DNA from: Austwickia sp.
GTDB lineage: Bacteria > Actinomycetota > Actinomycetes > Actinomycetales > Dermatophilaceae
Direction of reading: 5' to 3'
DNA length: 64,000 nucleotides
Assembly (NCBI GenBank): GCA_016711265.1
Contig: JADJTI010000006.1
Span: 1-64,000, forward strand
A program made the position numbers and the translations under genes. Below are positions 19,326-27,921 of the stretch, in pieces (position 1 is the stretch's first letter; every line of letters begins with the position of its first letter). Under the pieces are notes generated by a model, which worked only from the letters and a program-made list of their open reading frames with translations, did no database searches and was not told the origin of the DNA.

Positions 19326-21160
19326 GCCGGTTCCGCCGCGGACGTCGGCCCCCCGAGCACGGCCGCAGCGACCCCACCGGTTCCCGTCACCGCCCCGGTC
19401 GGCCGGTCCCGGGGATGCTCACCGCCGGCGCCATCGGCGGGCTCGCCTTGACCAGCGGCCTCGCGCTCACCGCGACGTCGGGGTGGCTGATCGTGGCCGC
19501 GTCCCTGCAACCGCAGATCCTCACGCTGTTGTCCGCCATCGTGCTGGTCCGGGCCTTCGGCATCGCCCGCCCGCTGCTCCGGTACGCCGAGCGGGTGCGC
19601 AGCCATGACCGGGCGCTGGGGTGGCTGGCCCGGGAACGGGCGACGGTGTACGGCGCGTTGATCCCGTTGACCCCCGCCCGGCTGGGTCGTCGGGCCCGTG
19701 GCGAGGTGCTGGCCGGAGTCGTCGATGACCTCGACGACCTCGCGTACGCACAGGTCAGGGTCGTCGTACCAGTCGTGGCCCTGGGCCTGACCGGCGCTGC
19801 GGCGACGGCCCTGGCGGCCGTGTGGTACCCGTCGGCCGCCGTGATCACCCTGTCCACCGTGCTCTGCGCCGTCGTCATCGGCGTTCTCGACTGGTGGCTG
19901 GAGCGCGCGAACCTGTCTGCCGCCTTGGCCGCCCGGGGTCGGCTGACCCAGGTCAGCACCCTGATCGCCGCCAACGCCACCGAACTGGCGGCCATCGGCG
20001 CCACGGCCCAGGCCCTGCAGTGGGTGTCCGACGCCCAGCGCGACCTGAGCCAGGCCATCCGCCGACAGCGCTGGGGGCGGGCCCTGGGAGCCGGTGCGAT
20101 CCCCCTGGTCGTGGCCGGACACACCGTGTGGATGGCCGCCTGGGTCGGCCCTCAGGTCAGCGACGCCGTCGCCGAACCGCTGTCCACACCGCTGGCCGCC
20201 CTGCTGGTGTTGCTGCCGGTGGCCCTGGGCGAGGTGATCGCTACCATCCCGGACGCCATGGGCTCGCTGGCCCGGTCGCAGGCCGCGGCGACCCGACTGG
20301 ATGCCCTGCTCGACCAGCAACCCGCGGTGACCCACCCGCGCCTGGAGGAGCCCGGAGCGCACCACGGCGCGGACGCCGACCAGGAGCCCGCGCTGGCGCT
20401 CGACGGCTTCCCGCTGCCGACCGACGTACCGACGTTGACGTTGGAGCAGGTCACGGGCTCCTGGGATGGTCAGGTGATCGCGCTCGCCGAGCAGAACCAC
20501 CGGTTCGAGCCGGGTGGCCTGATCGGGGTCACCGGCCCCAACGGATCGGGCAAGTCCACCCTCGTCGCCATCCTGGCCCGCCATCTCGACCCCCATCAGG
20601 GGCGTTACCAGCAGGGCGGCCTGGACGTGGGCGAGCTGTCACTGGCGCGGTCCCGGGCGCGACTGGCCGTGGTCGACGACGAGCCCCACGTGTTCGCCTC
20701 GACCCTGCGCGAAAACCTCAGGCTGGCGGCCCCGGGCTGCTCGGACGCGGCGATCCTGGACGCGCTCGACCGGGCCGGACTACGCCCCTGGTACGACGGC
20801 CTGCCCCGCGGGTTGAGCACGATGCTCGGCTCCACGACGGGTGCGGCCGACCTGGACGGTCAGCTCGCGCCGCGCGGGGTGTCCGGCGGGGAAGGCACCC
20901 GACTGGCGCTGGCCCGAGCCTTGCTGTCCGGGCGGGGGGTGTTGCTCCTGGATGAGCCGGTCGCCCACCTCGATCACGCCACGGCCCTGGCCGTCATGCA
21001 CGACGTGGCGGCGACCGCGCGCACGGACGGGCACCGGATCGGGTCGGCCCGGACCGTCATCGTCGTGAGCCACCGGCCCGAAGGGCTGGACGGCGCCGAC
21101 GCGCTCATCAGGCTGCGCACCAGTCGATCGATTCCGAAGGTCTCGCGCGGCCTCGGATGA
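19322..21160 (+). CDS. cydC: ABC exporter subunit CydC (cytochrome bd assembly)
   Basis: This is the second half of the CydDC heterodimer. The 612-residue product has a membrane domain from about 30 to 330 and an ATPase domain with Walker A GPNGSGKST near 405, a changed signature GVSGGEGTRLALARALL near 525, and Walker B VLLLDEPVAHLD. The linker around 330-360 (HHGADADQEPALALDG) is longer than usual. The start GTG overlaps cydD, so translation is coupled. ATPase residues are complete in both halves. Confidence 0.92.
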   Translation: MSRFRRGRRPPEHGRSDPTGSRHRPGRPVPGMLTAGAIGGLALTSGLALTATSGWLIVAASLQPQILTLLSAIVLVRAFGIARPLLRYAERVRSHDRALGWLARERATVYGALIPLTPARLGRRARGEVLAGVVDDLDDLAYAQVRVVVPVVALGLTGAAATALAAVWYPSAAVITLSTVLCAVVIGVLDWWLERANLSAALAARGRLTQVSTLIAANATELAAIGATAQALQWVSDAQRDLSQAIRRQRWGRALGAGAIPLVVAGHTVWMAAWVGPQVSDAVAEPLSTPLAALLVLLPVALGEVIATIPDAMGSLARSQAAATRLDALLDQQPAVTHPRLEEPGAHHGADADQEPALALDGFPLPTDVPTLTLEQVTGSWDGQVIALAEQNHRFEPGGLIGVTGPNGSGKSTLVAILARHLDPHQGRYQQGGLDVGELSLARSRARLAVVDDEPHVFASTLRENLRLAAPGCSDAAILDALDRAGLRPWYDGLPRGLSTMLGSTTGAADLDGQLAPRGVSGGEGTRLALARALLSGRGVLLLDEPVAHLDHATALAVMHDVAATARTDGHRIGSARTVIVVSHRPEGLDGADALIRLRTSRSIPKVSRGLG

Positions 21161-21172
21161 CACGATGCCGTT

Positions 21173-22501
21173 ATGGCTTCTCCCTCGTCGGCGCCCTCGT
21201 CGGCGCCCTCGTCGGCATCCTCGTCGGCATCGAGCGGCACTGGCTCCCGCGTCCCCGACCGGCTCCCCGACGTCAAGACGCAGAACTGGTGGGCCCGCCT
21301 GTGGCGACCGTTCTGGGTTCTCCCCCTGGTCATCTGCGCGTCCGCGTTCGGCCTGGGGCTGGGATTGCCACTGCTGGACGCTGCGGTCGGGGCGCACCTG
21401 CCGTATGTCTTCCAGGGCGGGCCTGAGGGCGCCCGAGGGCTGCTGGGGACCATCGCGGGAGCGATGATCTCCGTGATGGGCTTGGTGTTCTCCATCACCA
21501 TGGTGGTGCTCCAGCTGGCCAGCAGTCAGTTCACACCGCGGGTGCTGTCGAACTTCCTGGAGAGCCGGATCACCCAGGCGACATTGGGCATCTTCGCCGC
21601 GTCGTTCATCTTCGCCCTGACGGTCTTGCGTTCGGTTCAAGGCGACTATCAGGGTGAGTTCGTCCCCCAGCTGTCCGTGACGATCGCGTTCCTCATGGTG
21701 GTGACGGCGGTCGGGATGTTCATGGCCTTCATCCACCACATCACGACGTCCATCCAGGTCGCCCAGATCATCTCGAGCGTGGGCGAGGACACGGTGCGGC
21801 TGTGCCAGACCTACTTCGACCCCCCCGAAGACGCCCCGAACGCGGACTCACCGACGTTCGAACCGTCACCCACGATGGTCCGCACCACCGTGACCTCCCG
21901 CAGCCGCCACGGCCACGTCACCCAGATCGACTACCCGAGGCTGTGGGACTGCGCTCAGAAGAACGAGGTGGTCGTCGAGATCCACGTAGCCGTCGGCGCG
22001 TTCGTCACCGAAGAAGACACCCTCGCCACGATCTGGGGTCCGTCGTCGGTAGAGGGGGACACCTGCAAGGCCATCGCGGGTGCGATCCGCCTCGAGGCCA
22101 CCCGGGCGGCCCACCAGGATCCGGGGTTCGGCATCCGCCGGCTCGTCGATGTGGCTGACCGTGCCCTGTCCCCGGGCATCAACGATCCGACGACGGCGAC
22201 GCAAGTGCTCGACGAACTGCATCGCATTCTGCGCATCCTGGTGCAACGGCGTACCCCCAACAAGGTCATCGCCGAGGACGGTGTCGTCCGGATCGTTCAC
22301 CACCCCCAGGAGATCCCCGAGCTGATCTCGCTGTCCATCGAGGAGATCATGCACTACGGCGAGGAGACGGTGCAGATTCCGAAGCGGATGCGCGACATGC
22401 TGACCGACCTGCTCAGTCACGCTCGTGCGGAGTATCGTCCGCTGCTGCAGCGGTGGCTGGACGAGATCCCACCGGAGGTGCCGAAGGAGCCGAGGCCGTG
22501 A
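21173..22501 (+). CDS. DUF2254 predicted membrane protein
   Basis: The 442-residue protein belongs to the DUF2254 family of unknown function. Four membrane segments lie at about 45-65, 100-125 (MISVMGLVFSITMVVLQLAS), 140-160 and 170-190; the remainder is cytoplasmic with the family-typical VADRALSPGINDPTTATQ stretch near 325. The N-terminus is a serine/alanine run encoded by a 12-base tandem repeat (GCGCCCTCGTCG-like, 21188-21235), so the real start might be downstream; no ribosome-binding site is evident at ATG 21173. It lies 12 bases after cydC and overlaps the convergent mscS gene by 89 bases. Confidence 0.8.
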   Translation: MASPSSAPSSAPSSASSSASSGTGSRVPDRLPDVKTQNWWARLWRPFWVLPLVICASAFGLGLGLPLLDAAVGAHLPYVFQGGPEGARGLLGTIAGAMISVMGLVFSITMVVLQLASSQFTPRVLSNFLESRITQATLGIFAASFIFALTVLRSVQGDYQGEFVPQLSVTIAFLMVVTAVGMFMAFIHHITTSIQVAQIISSVGEDTVRLCQTYFDPPEDAPNADSPTFEPSPTMVRTTVTSRSRHGHVTQIDYPRLWDCAQKNEVVVEIHVAVGAFVTEEDTLATIWGPSSVEGDTCKAIAGAIRLEATRAAHQDPGFGIRRLVDVADRALSPGINDPTTATQVLDELHRILRILVQRRTPNKVIAEDGVVRIVHHPQEIPELISLSIEEIMHYGEETVQIPKRMRDMLTDLLSHARAEYRPLLQRWLDEIPPEVPKEPRP

Positions 22502-23378
22502 TCCCGGAGGCGATCCTCGACAGGGTCGACGCCAGCTGCGGCCCGGCCTCGAAGACGTGGATGTCCGAACCGGTCACGATGCCCTGATCGGCGAAGGCTG
22601 CGAGCACGCCACGGATGACCGCGTGCCGGGCGTGGCGGGTCTCCAGCTGCAGAGCGCCGGACCAGAACCGCAGCTCCAGGGACACCGTGGCGGTGCCGAT
22701 CGAGGCCAGGAGCGCCTCCGGCGCGGGTACGTCGATGACCTCGGGCAGGGCGAGCATGACCTGTTCGGCAATGCGGCGTGCGCGGTCCAGGTCGGTGGTC
22801 TCATCGAGGTCGAGGGCGACGGTGGTCCGCACCGCCTCGAAGCCCGTCTGCACCGTGACGATCTGCGAATGCATCACGGCGTTGGGGATCAACACGAGGC
22901 GACCGTCGAAGGTGCGCAACGACGTACTGGTCAACCGCATGCCCGTCACTGTTCCGCTGTATTCGTCGACGGCGATCTGGTCCCCCACCCGGAACCGATC
23001 GCGGGCCAGCAGCACGATCCCGGCGAACATGTTGCCCAGCACCGTTTGGAAGGCGATACCGGCGGCGATCGAGATCACCCCGACGCCGCCCAGGACGTCC
23101 ACCGGCTTCACGCTGGGGAAGATGATGGTCAGGGCAGCGGCGACACCCAGGGTGCCCCAGACCCACGAGGTCAGTCGGCCGAACACCTCGGCGGAGCTGT
23201 CCCCTCGTCCCCGCCAGCGCATCAGCGCCCGCACGGCGAGCTTGCCCAGGCGTCCGAGCAGGAAGCCGACGACGAGTGCGCCGGCCCCCCAGAGCAGGCC
23301 CTCGCCGGTGACCGGAGGGAGTTGCCATTCCACGTCCGGCGCAGCGAACAGCATGCTCAGCTCGGCTGTCATGGCCAT
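22413..23378 (-). CDS. Small-conductance mechanosensitive channel, MscS family
   Basis: MscS channels open under membrane tension and release solutes during hypo-osmotic shock. The 321-residue protein has three membrane helices; the pore helix region reads VGVISIAAGIAFQTVLGNMF (about 95-115), followed by the beta domain with DRFRVGDQIAVDEYSGTVTG and the GRLVLIPNAVMHSQIVT stretch. The tail is alanine/proline-rich. The start at ATG 23378 (MAMTAELSM) has an alternative ATG two codons on; no clear ribosome-binding site. The 3' end overlaps the DUF2254 gene on the other strand. Confidence 0.88.
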   Translation of the reverse strand: MAMTAELSMLFAAPDVEWQLPPVTGEGLLWGAGALVVGFLLGRLGKLAVRALMRWRGRGDSSAEVFGRLTSWVWGTLGVAAALTIIFPSVKPVDVLGGVGVISIAAGIAFQTVLGNMFAGIVLLARDRFRVGDQIAVDEYSGTVTGMRLTSTSLRTFDGRLVLIPNAVMHSQIVTVQTGFEAVRTTVALDLDETTDLDRARRIAEQVMLALPEVIDVPAPEALLASIGTATVSLELRFWSGALQLETRHARHAVIRGVLAAFADQGIVTGSDIHVFEAGPQLASTLSRIASGITASAPSAPPVGSRPATAAAADDTPHERD

Positions 23379-23439
23379 CAGGGTACGTTCTGCTTCCGGC
23401 GTACGCCGGTCACGCCGGCTGGCGTCTCGTGGCGGTCGA

Positions 23440-23587
23440 ACCCACCTTCCTGCACGGAACCCACCATGCTTCGTGGGTTCGAGCGAGCGCCGTGGGTTCG
23501 AGGCAGCGCCGTGGGTTCGAGGCAGCGCCGTGGGTTCGAGGCAGCGCCGTGGGTTCGAGGCAGCGCCGTGGGTTCGAGGCAGGGCCT
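23440..23587. repeat. 19-bp periodic repeat with central palindrome (copy 1)
   Basis: Two left arms beginning ACCCACC (23440, 23459) and six right arms beginning GTGGGTT (23473, 23492, 23511, 23530, 23549, 23568) are each spaced exactly 19 bases apart; the last five right arms share the unit GTGGGTTCGAGGCAGCGCC. At the centre ACCCACCATGCTTCGTGGGT is nearly palindromic. The array lies between the divergent mscS and nucleotidyltransferase genes. A second array with the same layout is at 46112-46220. Confidence 0.8.
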
Positions 23588-23657
23588 CGCGTGAAGGCAG
23601 GCGACCCGACCCACCTCCCGACGGGCGGCGTGGGCAGGCCGATGCAACAATCGCGAC

Positions 23658-24419
23658 ATGACTACCTGGGCGTCCGGCCTGCCGCAACGGCCACGGGTCG
23701 ACGGCCTGGTGCGTGCCGTGGACCGCGACGACACCGTCGTCGGCGTGGCCCTGACCGGCTCGTGGGCGCATGCGATGGCCAACGAGTATTCCGACATCGA
23801 CCTGTACGTCATCGTGGCCGAGCCGTCGGATGCCTGGCGCCGCAGTCACGTCGAGGGGCTCGACCTGGAGGTTCGGACATTGGCCGAGCTGCGGACGATT
23901 CCGCTGGATCCGGCGCGCTGGTGGGATCGGTACAGCATGGTCCGCGCCCAGGTGCTGCTGGACCGGCGGGGTGGGGAGATCGCCGCGTTGTTCGACCGCT
24001 GGGGTCGCCTCAGCGACGAGGAAGCCCAGGTCGCCATCGACTATTACCTCGACCCGTACCTGGCCTACACGGACAGGTGCCTGCGCCAGCACCGGGCTCA
24101 GTTGGCGGTGGCCGCCCACTTGGACGCCGTCGAGGGCCTGGCCTGGGCGGTGCGGTTGATGTTCGCCGTGCACCAGCGGGTGCCGCCCACCAACAAGTAC
24201 CTCACCTGGGAGCTCGAACGGTTCCCCTTCCAGGAGTCGGGTTGGGAGAGCGCGGTGCTCATCGACCGGGTCACCCGGATCCTGGCCACCGGGGACGCGG
24301 ACGCCGTCCGGTCCCTGTTCGACCTGCTGGAGCCGGCGCTGCGGCGCCGCGGTTTCGGCGGAGCACTCGACCTGTGGACGAACACCCTGGCGCTGGCCCA
24401 CGCGGCGCGGCAGGCCTGA
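23658..24419 (+). CDS. Nucleotidyltransferase-fold protein (aminoglycoside-type)
   Basis: The N-terminal domain shows the polymerase-beta nucleotidyltransferase motif: VALTGSWAHAMANEYSDIDL has the G-S helix turn and the D-x-D metal pair (residues about 32-52), with a third acidic residue in LDLEVRTL. The C-terminal 130 residues are helical (YYLDPYLAYTDRCLRQHRAQ), as in DUF4037/aminoglycoside adenylyltransferase-like proteins. The substrate is unknown; an antibiotic-modifying role is possible but not shown. The 253-residue length is typical. It stands alone behind the 19-bp repeat array. Confidence 0.65.
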   Translation: MTTWASGLPQRPRVDGLVRAVDRDDTVVGVALTGSWAHAMANEYSDIDLYVIVAEPSDAWRRSHVEGLDLEVRTLAELRTIPLDPARWWDRYSMVRAQVLLDRRGGEIAALFDRWGRLSDEEAQVAIDYYLDPYLAYTDRCLRQHRAQLAVAAHLDAVEGLAWAVRLMFAVHQRVPPTNKYLTWELERFPFQESGWESAVLIDRVTRILATGDADAVRSLFDLLEPALRRRGFGGALDLWTNTLALAHAARQA

Positions 24420-24507
24420 CCGCCCTTGCGGTGGGCGGGTTCGGGTTGTGCGGGTTCGCGTGGCCGGGCTCGGTTGTTCGGGCTTGTTCAACCCCCCGCT
24501 GCCACGG

Positions 24508-24942
24508 TTAGTACCCGGGGACGAAACTGCCGATGACGGTGCCACGGTCGTCGTACACGGGAATGGTGCGAAGCTTCGGTGGGCGCTTCGACCACTCGAT
24601 CGCCTCTTGCGGGTCTTTTGGCTGGGGCCCGAGCAGGTCACGACTCAGCACGTAACCGGTCCTGCCGTTGGAAGCTGTCGCGGGTACGAGGTCAGGGTCA
24701 TCATCGGGCGATAGGCCAAGGCCTACCCGCCCGTAGGACTGACCCTTGGCGTTCTTGGGCCACTCGCTCTTGGCTACCGGCGTGTACCCCGGCGTCGGAA
24801 CAATGGTGGCCAATTCGTAAGGCGAACGCGGATCGGCGTCGGCAACGCTTCCCTTGGCTGCGGAGATTCCGGCGTACGCGCCGAGGCACACGGCTCCTCC
24901 AACGACTGCGCCAAGCAGCCGCTTTCCTCCACCTCTGGTCAC
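24508..24942 (-). CDS. Secreted or membrane-anchored protein of unknown function
   Basis: The 144-residue product starts at GTG 24942, with AGGAG eight bases before. An N-terminal hydrophobic stretch (LLGAVVGGAVCLGAYAGISA) suggests a signal peptide or anchor. The C-terminal part, YVLSRDLLGPQPKDPQEAIE followed by IPVYDDRGTVIGSFVPG, resembles a pattern seen in several small actinobacterial secreted proteins without known function. It follows another secreted protein by 15 bases, so the two form an operon. GC content in the pair is visibly lower than that of the neighbours. Confidence 0.6.
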   Translation of the reverse strand: MTRGGGKRLLGAVVGGAVCLGAYAGISAAKGSVADADPRSPYELATIVPTPGYTPVAKSEWPKNAKGQSYGRVGLGLSPDDDPDLVPATASNGRTGYVLSRDLLGPQPKDPQEAIEWSKRPPKLRTIPVYDDRGTVIGSFVPGY

Positions 24943-24957
24943 TTTCTTCGCTCCTGT

Positions 24958-25398
24958 CTAGAGAACCTGCGACGGCGTGGCGTACGAATATCGGCTTATC
25001 CAGGCAGTTCCAGACCAGGCGCTGGAAATTCCTTGACTGTAATGCTGCTGACCAGGCCCGCATCGCGCCACCACCTCGGATATTGCTGGAGAGCCACTGC
25101 TGGCGTTGGTCCGCAGAATTCCAGTAGCGCAAGGGGTTGCCTGATTCACTCTCATCATCCGCGCCTGGGATCGAATCCAACCAGCATAGCCAGGGCCGGA
25201 CATGGGCCCTGTGATCGTCTCCGCCTTATAGGTGTCAGTGGTCAGCAGCGAATACGTTCGGTAAAGAGAAGAGCCAGCGGAGTAGTCCCGCGCCGCACTT
25301 TGAACAACGATCGCGTATGCCGAGGTCGCTGAGGACACGAACGTTGCGCCAACGAGAAGCAAAGCACTAAGAGGAGTCAGGCTCCGTATCGCTGCCAT
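24958..25398 (-). CDS. Secreted protein of unknown function
   Basis: The 146-residue product has a signal peptide (LTPLSALLLVGATFVSSATS, cleaved after an A-x-A near residue 29). The mature part is rich in serine, threonine and tyrosine and holds two cysteines that could pair (ATPCAT and VARCGPG). I do not recognise the family. Codon use is less GC-biased than in the flanking genes. No good ribosome-binding site is seen at ATG 25398. It is first in a two-gene operon with the next minus-strand gene. Confidence 0.5.
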   Translation of the reverse strand: MAAIRSLTPLSALLLVGATFVSSATSAYAIVVQSAARDYSAGSSLYRTYSLLTTDTYKAETITGPMSGPGYAGWIRSQARMMRVNQATPCATGILRTNASSGSPAISEVVARCGPGQQHYSQGISSAWSGTAWISRYSYATPSQVL

Positions 25399-25512
25399 GT
25401 CTGCACGATATGGGGCCCTACCCCCCCCCGGTCAACCCAACTGAACTGCGCAGCAACGGGATTGCGTAGCACATGTGGAGGAGTCTGATCTGGTTGGATC
25501 CCCCGGTCAATC

Positions 25513-27372
25513 TCAGTTGACCTGACCGGCGAGCAGCCGCTGCTGGAACCGCGTGCGGTAGGCGTCCACAGCGTTTGCGCCGGTGGCCTGTCCAGGGACC
25601 CGGTCCGCACCTGCCAGCTCCCCGGCTCCAGGCACCTGCGAGGCGCCAGCGCCGAAACTCACCTGCGGCGGGGCTCCGCGGCCCGGGACGGCGTCGGCCA
25701 GCCGGGCCGGCGCTGAGGGCCGCAGTTGGTACGCCGGAACGCTCGCCTCCCCCGGCAGCGGCAGGCCGGCGCACGTCGTACCGGGTGGGGGGAGGACGCC
25801 GTCCACGAGCCAAGCGGTGACCGCGGACTCGACGCACGTGTTGCCGGTCATCAGGGAGCCGTGGTTGCCCGAGTCGTCGACCGCGAGCAGCCGGGCCGAG
25901 GCGTGGGCGCGGTGGGCCAGCGAGGCCCCCTCCCACGGGGTGGCGGGATCGAGTTCGGCCTGGACCATCAGCAGCGGCGGCACCCCCTCGCCGGTCGCCC
26001 GTGGCAGGGGTCGGTCCGGGAACGGCCAGTAGGCGCACGCGCTGGTCACCCACGTGTAGCCCAGCAGCGGATACCGGCGCCCCAGCGCCATTCCTTCACG
26101 CAGATAAGAGGCCGGATCGCGGACCCACGCGTCGTCGTTGCACTGGACCGCCATGAACACGGTGTCCTCGGCGCTGACGTGGTCCGCCGCGGGCGACCCG
26201 AGCACCGCGCGCCGGAACCGGGCGAGCGCCGCCGCCGCTGTCCCGCCCGCCCGTGCCGAGGCGGCGGCACCGGCTGCGGGATGCTCCCCCACCGCTCGGG
26301 TCAGGGCCACCATCAGGTCAGCCAGGTCGGGGAACGTCGAATCGAAGTACAGGCCCTGGATCATCACCAGATCCAGGTCGTTGGGGACCACCCCCGGCAG
26401 CCGGCCGGCGGCCACCTGCGCCCGGATCCGTTCGTACGTCGCACCGACCGCGGCGGCCGTCGCACCCAGGCGGTAGACCTGGTTCCGGCGGGCCAGCCAC
26501 GGGAGGAACTGCTGACGGTACCGGCGTTCGAAACCCAGCGGCTGCCACCCAAAGCTGCGCCGCCAGTCGGCCGTGAACTCGGTGTTGCCATCCAGCACGA
26601 ACCGCCCCACCCGCCGGGGAAAGGTCTGCGCGTAGTGAGCGGCGAGCCAGGTCCCGGCGGAGACGCCGTAGAAGTCGACGGTCTGCGCGCCCAACCGGGA
26701 GCGGACCAGGTCGAGATCGCGCACGGTCGAGGCGGTGCCGATGGTGCGCAGGTAGGCCGCGTCGCGGGCGGCGCAGGCGGCGACCTCCCGACGGGCGGCC
26801 TGCTGTTGGCGGGCGATCTCGGCGGCGCTCGGGGCGCGGTAGTCCGTGACGCCGTCATCCACCATCGCGCAGGCCAGCGGGGTGCTGTTGCCGCTGCCCC
26901 GGGGGTCGACGGCGACGATGTCGTGCGTGCGGTGAATGTCTGGTGCGGCGGAGGCGAGGTTCGGGGCCAGCCAGTCGGCAGTGACCCCGGGGCCGCCGGG
27001 GTTGACCAGGAGCACCCGCGTGGGTCGGTCATCTCCGCGTTCTAGCAGGCGCGGCACGCGCGTGACCTGCACGGTGATGGTCTTGCCTGCGGGCCGGTTC
27101 CAGTCCATCGGCACGACGATGCGGGCACACTCCACGCCGGACCCCGGCCAGCGAGTGCGCAGCTCCGCGCCGGCGCGGCGGACGTCGGGGCCGCACAGGT
27201 CGGTGCGCCAGCCGATCGGCGTCGAGTTGGGCATCGAGTTGGGCATCGCGTTGGGCATGGTGGCAGACCAGGCGGAGACGGGGGTCAGCACCGCCACGAG
27301 CGCGGCAACCGTGGCCGCCCATCGGGTGGTCCGAGCCCCCACCGCGACCGGGCTGCGCCTACGACATGCCAC
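25513..27372 (-). CDS. Secreted alpha/beta hydrolase, tripeptidyl-aminopeptidase-like
   Basis: Members of this family (S33-type, SlpD/Tap-like in Streptomyces) are exported serine peptidases that remove short peptides from protein N-termini. The 619-residue product has a signal peptide (WAATVAALVAVLTPVSAWSA), an oxyanion region VLLVNPGGPGVTADWL, the nucleophile elbow VDFYGVSAGTWLAAHYA, an acid in VQAELDPATPWEG and the catalytic histidine in DDSGNHGSL. I chose GTG 27372 because it is preceded by GAGGTGAGGGG; earlier codons in the frame overlap the divergent gene. After the signal a short MPNAMPNSMPNST repeat stands out. The tail after residue 545 is a low-complexity linker and a helix. Confidence 0.85.
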   Translation of the reverse strand: MACRRRSPVAVGARTTRWAATVAALVAVLTPVSAWSATMPNAMPNSMPNSTPIGWRTDLCGPDVRRAGAELRTRWPGSGVECARIVVPMDWNRPAGKTITVQVTRVPRLLERGDDRPTRVLLVNPGGPGVTADWLAPNLASAAPDIHRTHDIVAVDPRGSGNSTPLACAMVDDGVTDYRAPSAAEIARQQQAARREVAACAARDAAYLRTIGTASTVRDLDLVRSRLGAQTVDFYGVSAGTWLAAHYAQTFPRRVGRFVLDGNTEFTADWRRSFGWQPLGFERRYRQQFLPWLARRNQVYRLGATAAAVGATYERIRAQVAAGRLPGVVPNDLDLVMIQGLYFDSTFPDLADLMVALTRAVGEHPAAGAAASARAGGTAAAALARFRRAVLGSPAADHVSAEDTVFMAVQCNDDAWVRDPASYLREGMALGRRYPLLGYTWVTSACAYWPFPDRPLPRATGEGVPPLLMVQAELDPATPWEGASLAHRAHASARLLAVDDSGNHGSLMTGNTCVESAVTAWLVDGVLPPPGTTCAGLPLPGEASVPAYQLRPSAPARLADAVPGRGAPPQVSFGAGASQVPGAGELAGADRVPGQATGANAVDAYRTRFQQRLLAGQVN

Positions 27373-27594
27373 GCCGAGCCCCTCACCTCGCACCGTTTGC
27401 CTTGCCCCCCAAGGCGATTCGCAGTATTGCGCAGTCCACTCTGACACATCGTGGGGTGGCCTCCGGCGCCGGCCAACGACAAGGCAGGGTCTGCAGGCGG
27501 CGGTCAACGGGCCGTGACGTGCGAGAGTTGGGGGGCCGGGTCGGCTCGTCGGGGCGGACGCCGCCTGGTACGTGCTGCGCCCAGGAGGTGTCCG

Positions 27595-27918
27595 ATGACC
27601 CACACCGGCGAGGGATCCGCCGCCACCCCCGGCGGCGATGATTGGCGCACGGTCGCCCAGCGCGACCCGGTCACGCCGTGGGACCAGCCCAAACCCGGCG
27701 CTGCCCGCGAGGACGCCGAGCCCGCCGGCGACATCCTGCCCGGCTGGGCCGACATCCCCCAGCAGGCCTACGAGGAGGCGGCATCCGGAGGGTGGGGAAC
27801 GCCGAACCAGATGCTGACCGGGCCCATCCCCACGATCCGCCGACACCCGGCCCCGCCCCCCGAGGCGGCGGCCGACCCGCAGCCCGACGACGCACCCCCG
27901 CCCAGCGAGGACGGCTAG
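27595..27918 (+). CDS. Proline-rich protein of unknown function
   Basis: The 107-residue product starts at ATG 27595 after AGGAGGTG. It is acidic, has about 20 prolines and no hydrophobic segment. The central part GDILPGWADIPQQAYEEAAS may form one helix; the ends look disordered. It runs into the BioD-like gene three bases downstream, so they are cotranscribed. I do not recognise the family. Confidence 0.6.
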   Translation: MTHTGEGSAATPGGDDWRTVAQRDPVTPWDQPKPGAAREDAEPAGDILPGWADIPQQAYEEAASGGWGTPNQMLTGPIPTIRRHPAPPPEAAADPQPDDAPPPSEDG

Positions 27919-27921
27919 GTC

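Noticed and set aside
19091..20596. 501-codon frame opposite cydC
   Set aside because: A shadow of the ABC exporter; glycine/glutamine-rich with no recognisable pattern.
23473..23587. Possible CRISPR array at the 19-bp repeats
   Set aside because: The units are directly adjacent with no variable spacers, the period is far too short and no cas genes are present.
23460..23590. tRNA T-arm-like GGTTCGA strings in the repeats
   Set aside because: The strings repeat every 19 bases without acceptor, D or anticodon stems, so no tRNA can be folded.
23429..24511. 360-codon frame running through the 19-bp repeats into the nucleotidyltransferase gene
   Set aside because: The repeat-coded part is an artefact of 19-base periodicity and the rest is out of frame with the clear nucleotidyltransferase motif.
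27422..27594. Small gene in front of the proline-rich protein
   Set aside because: Upstream codons in the frame have no better start, and ATG 27595 has an excellent AGGAGGTG ribosome-binding site.
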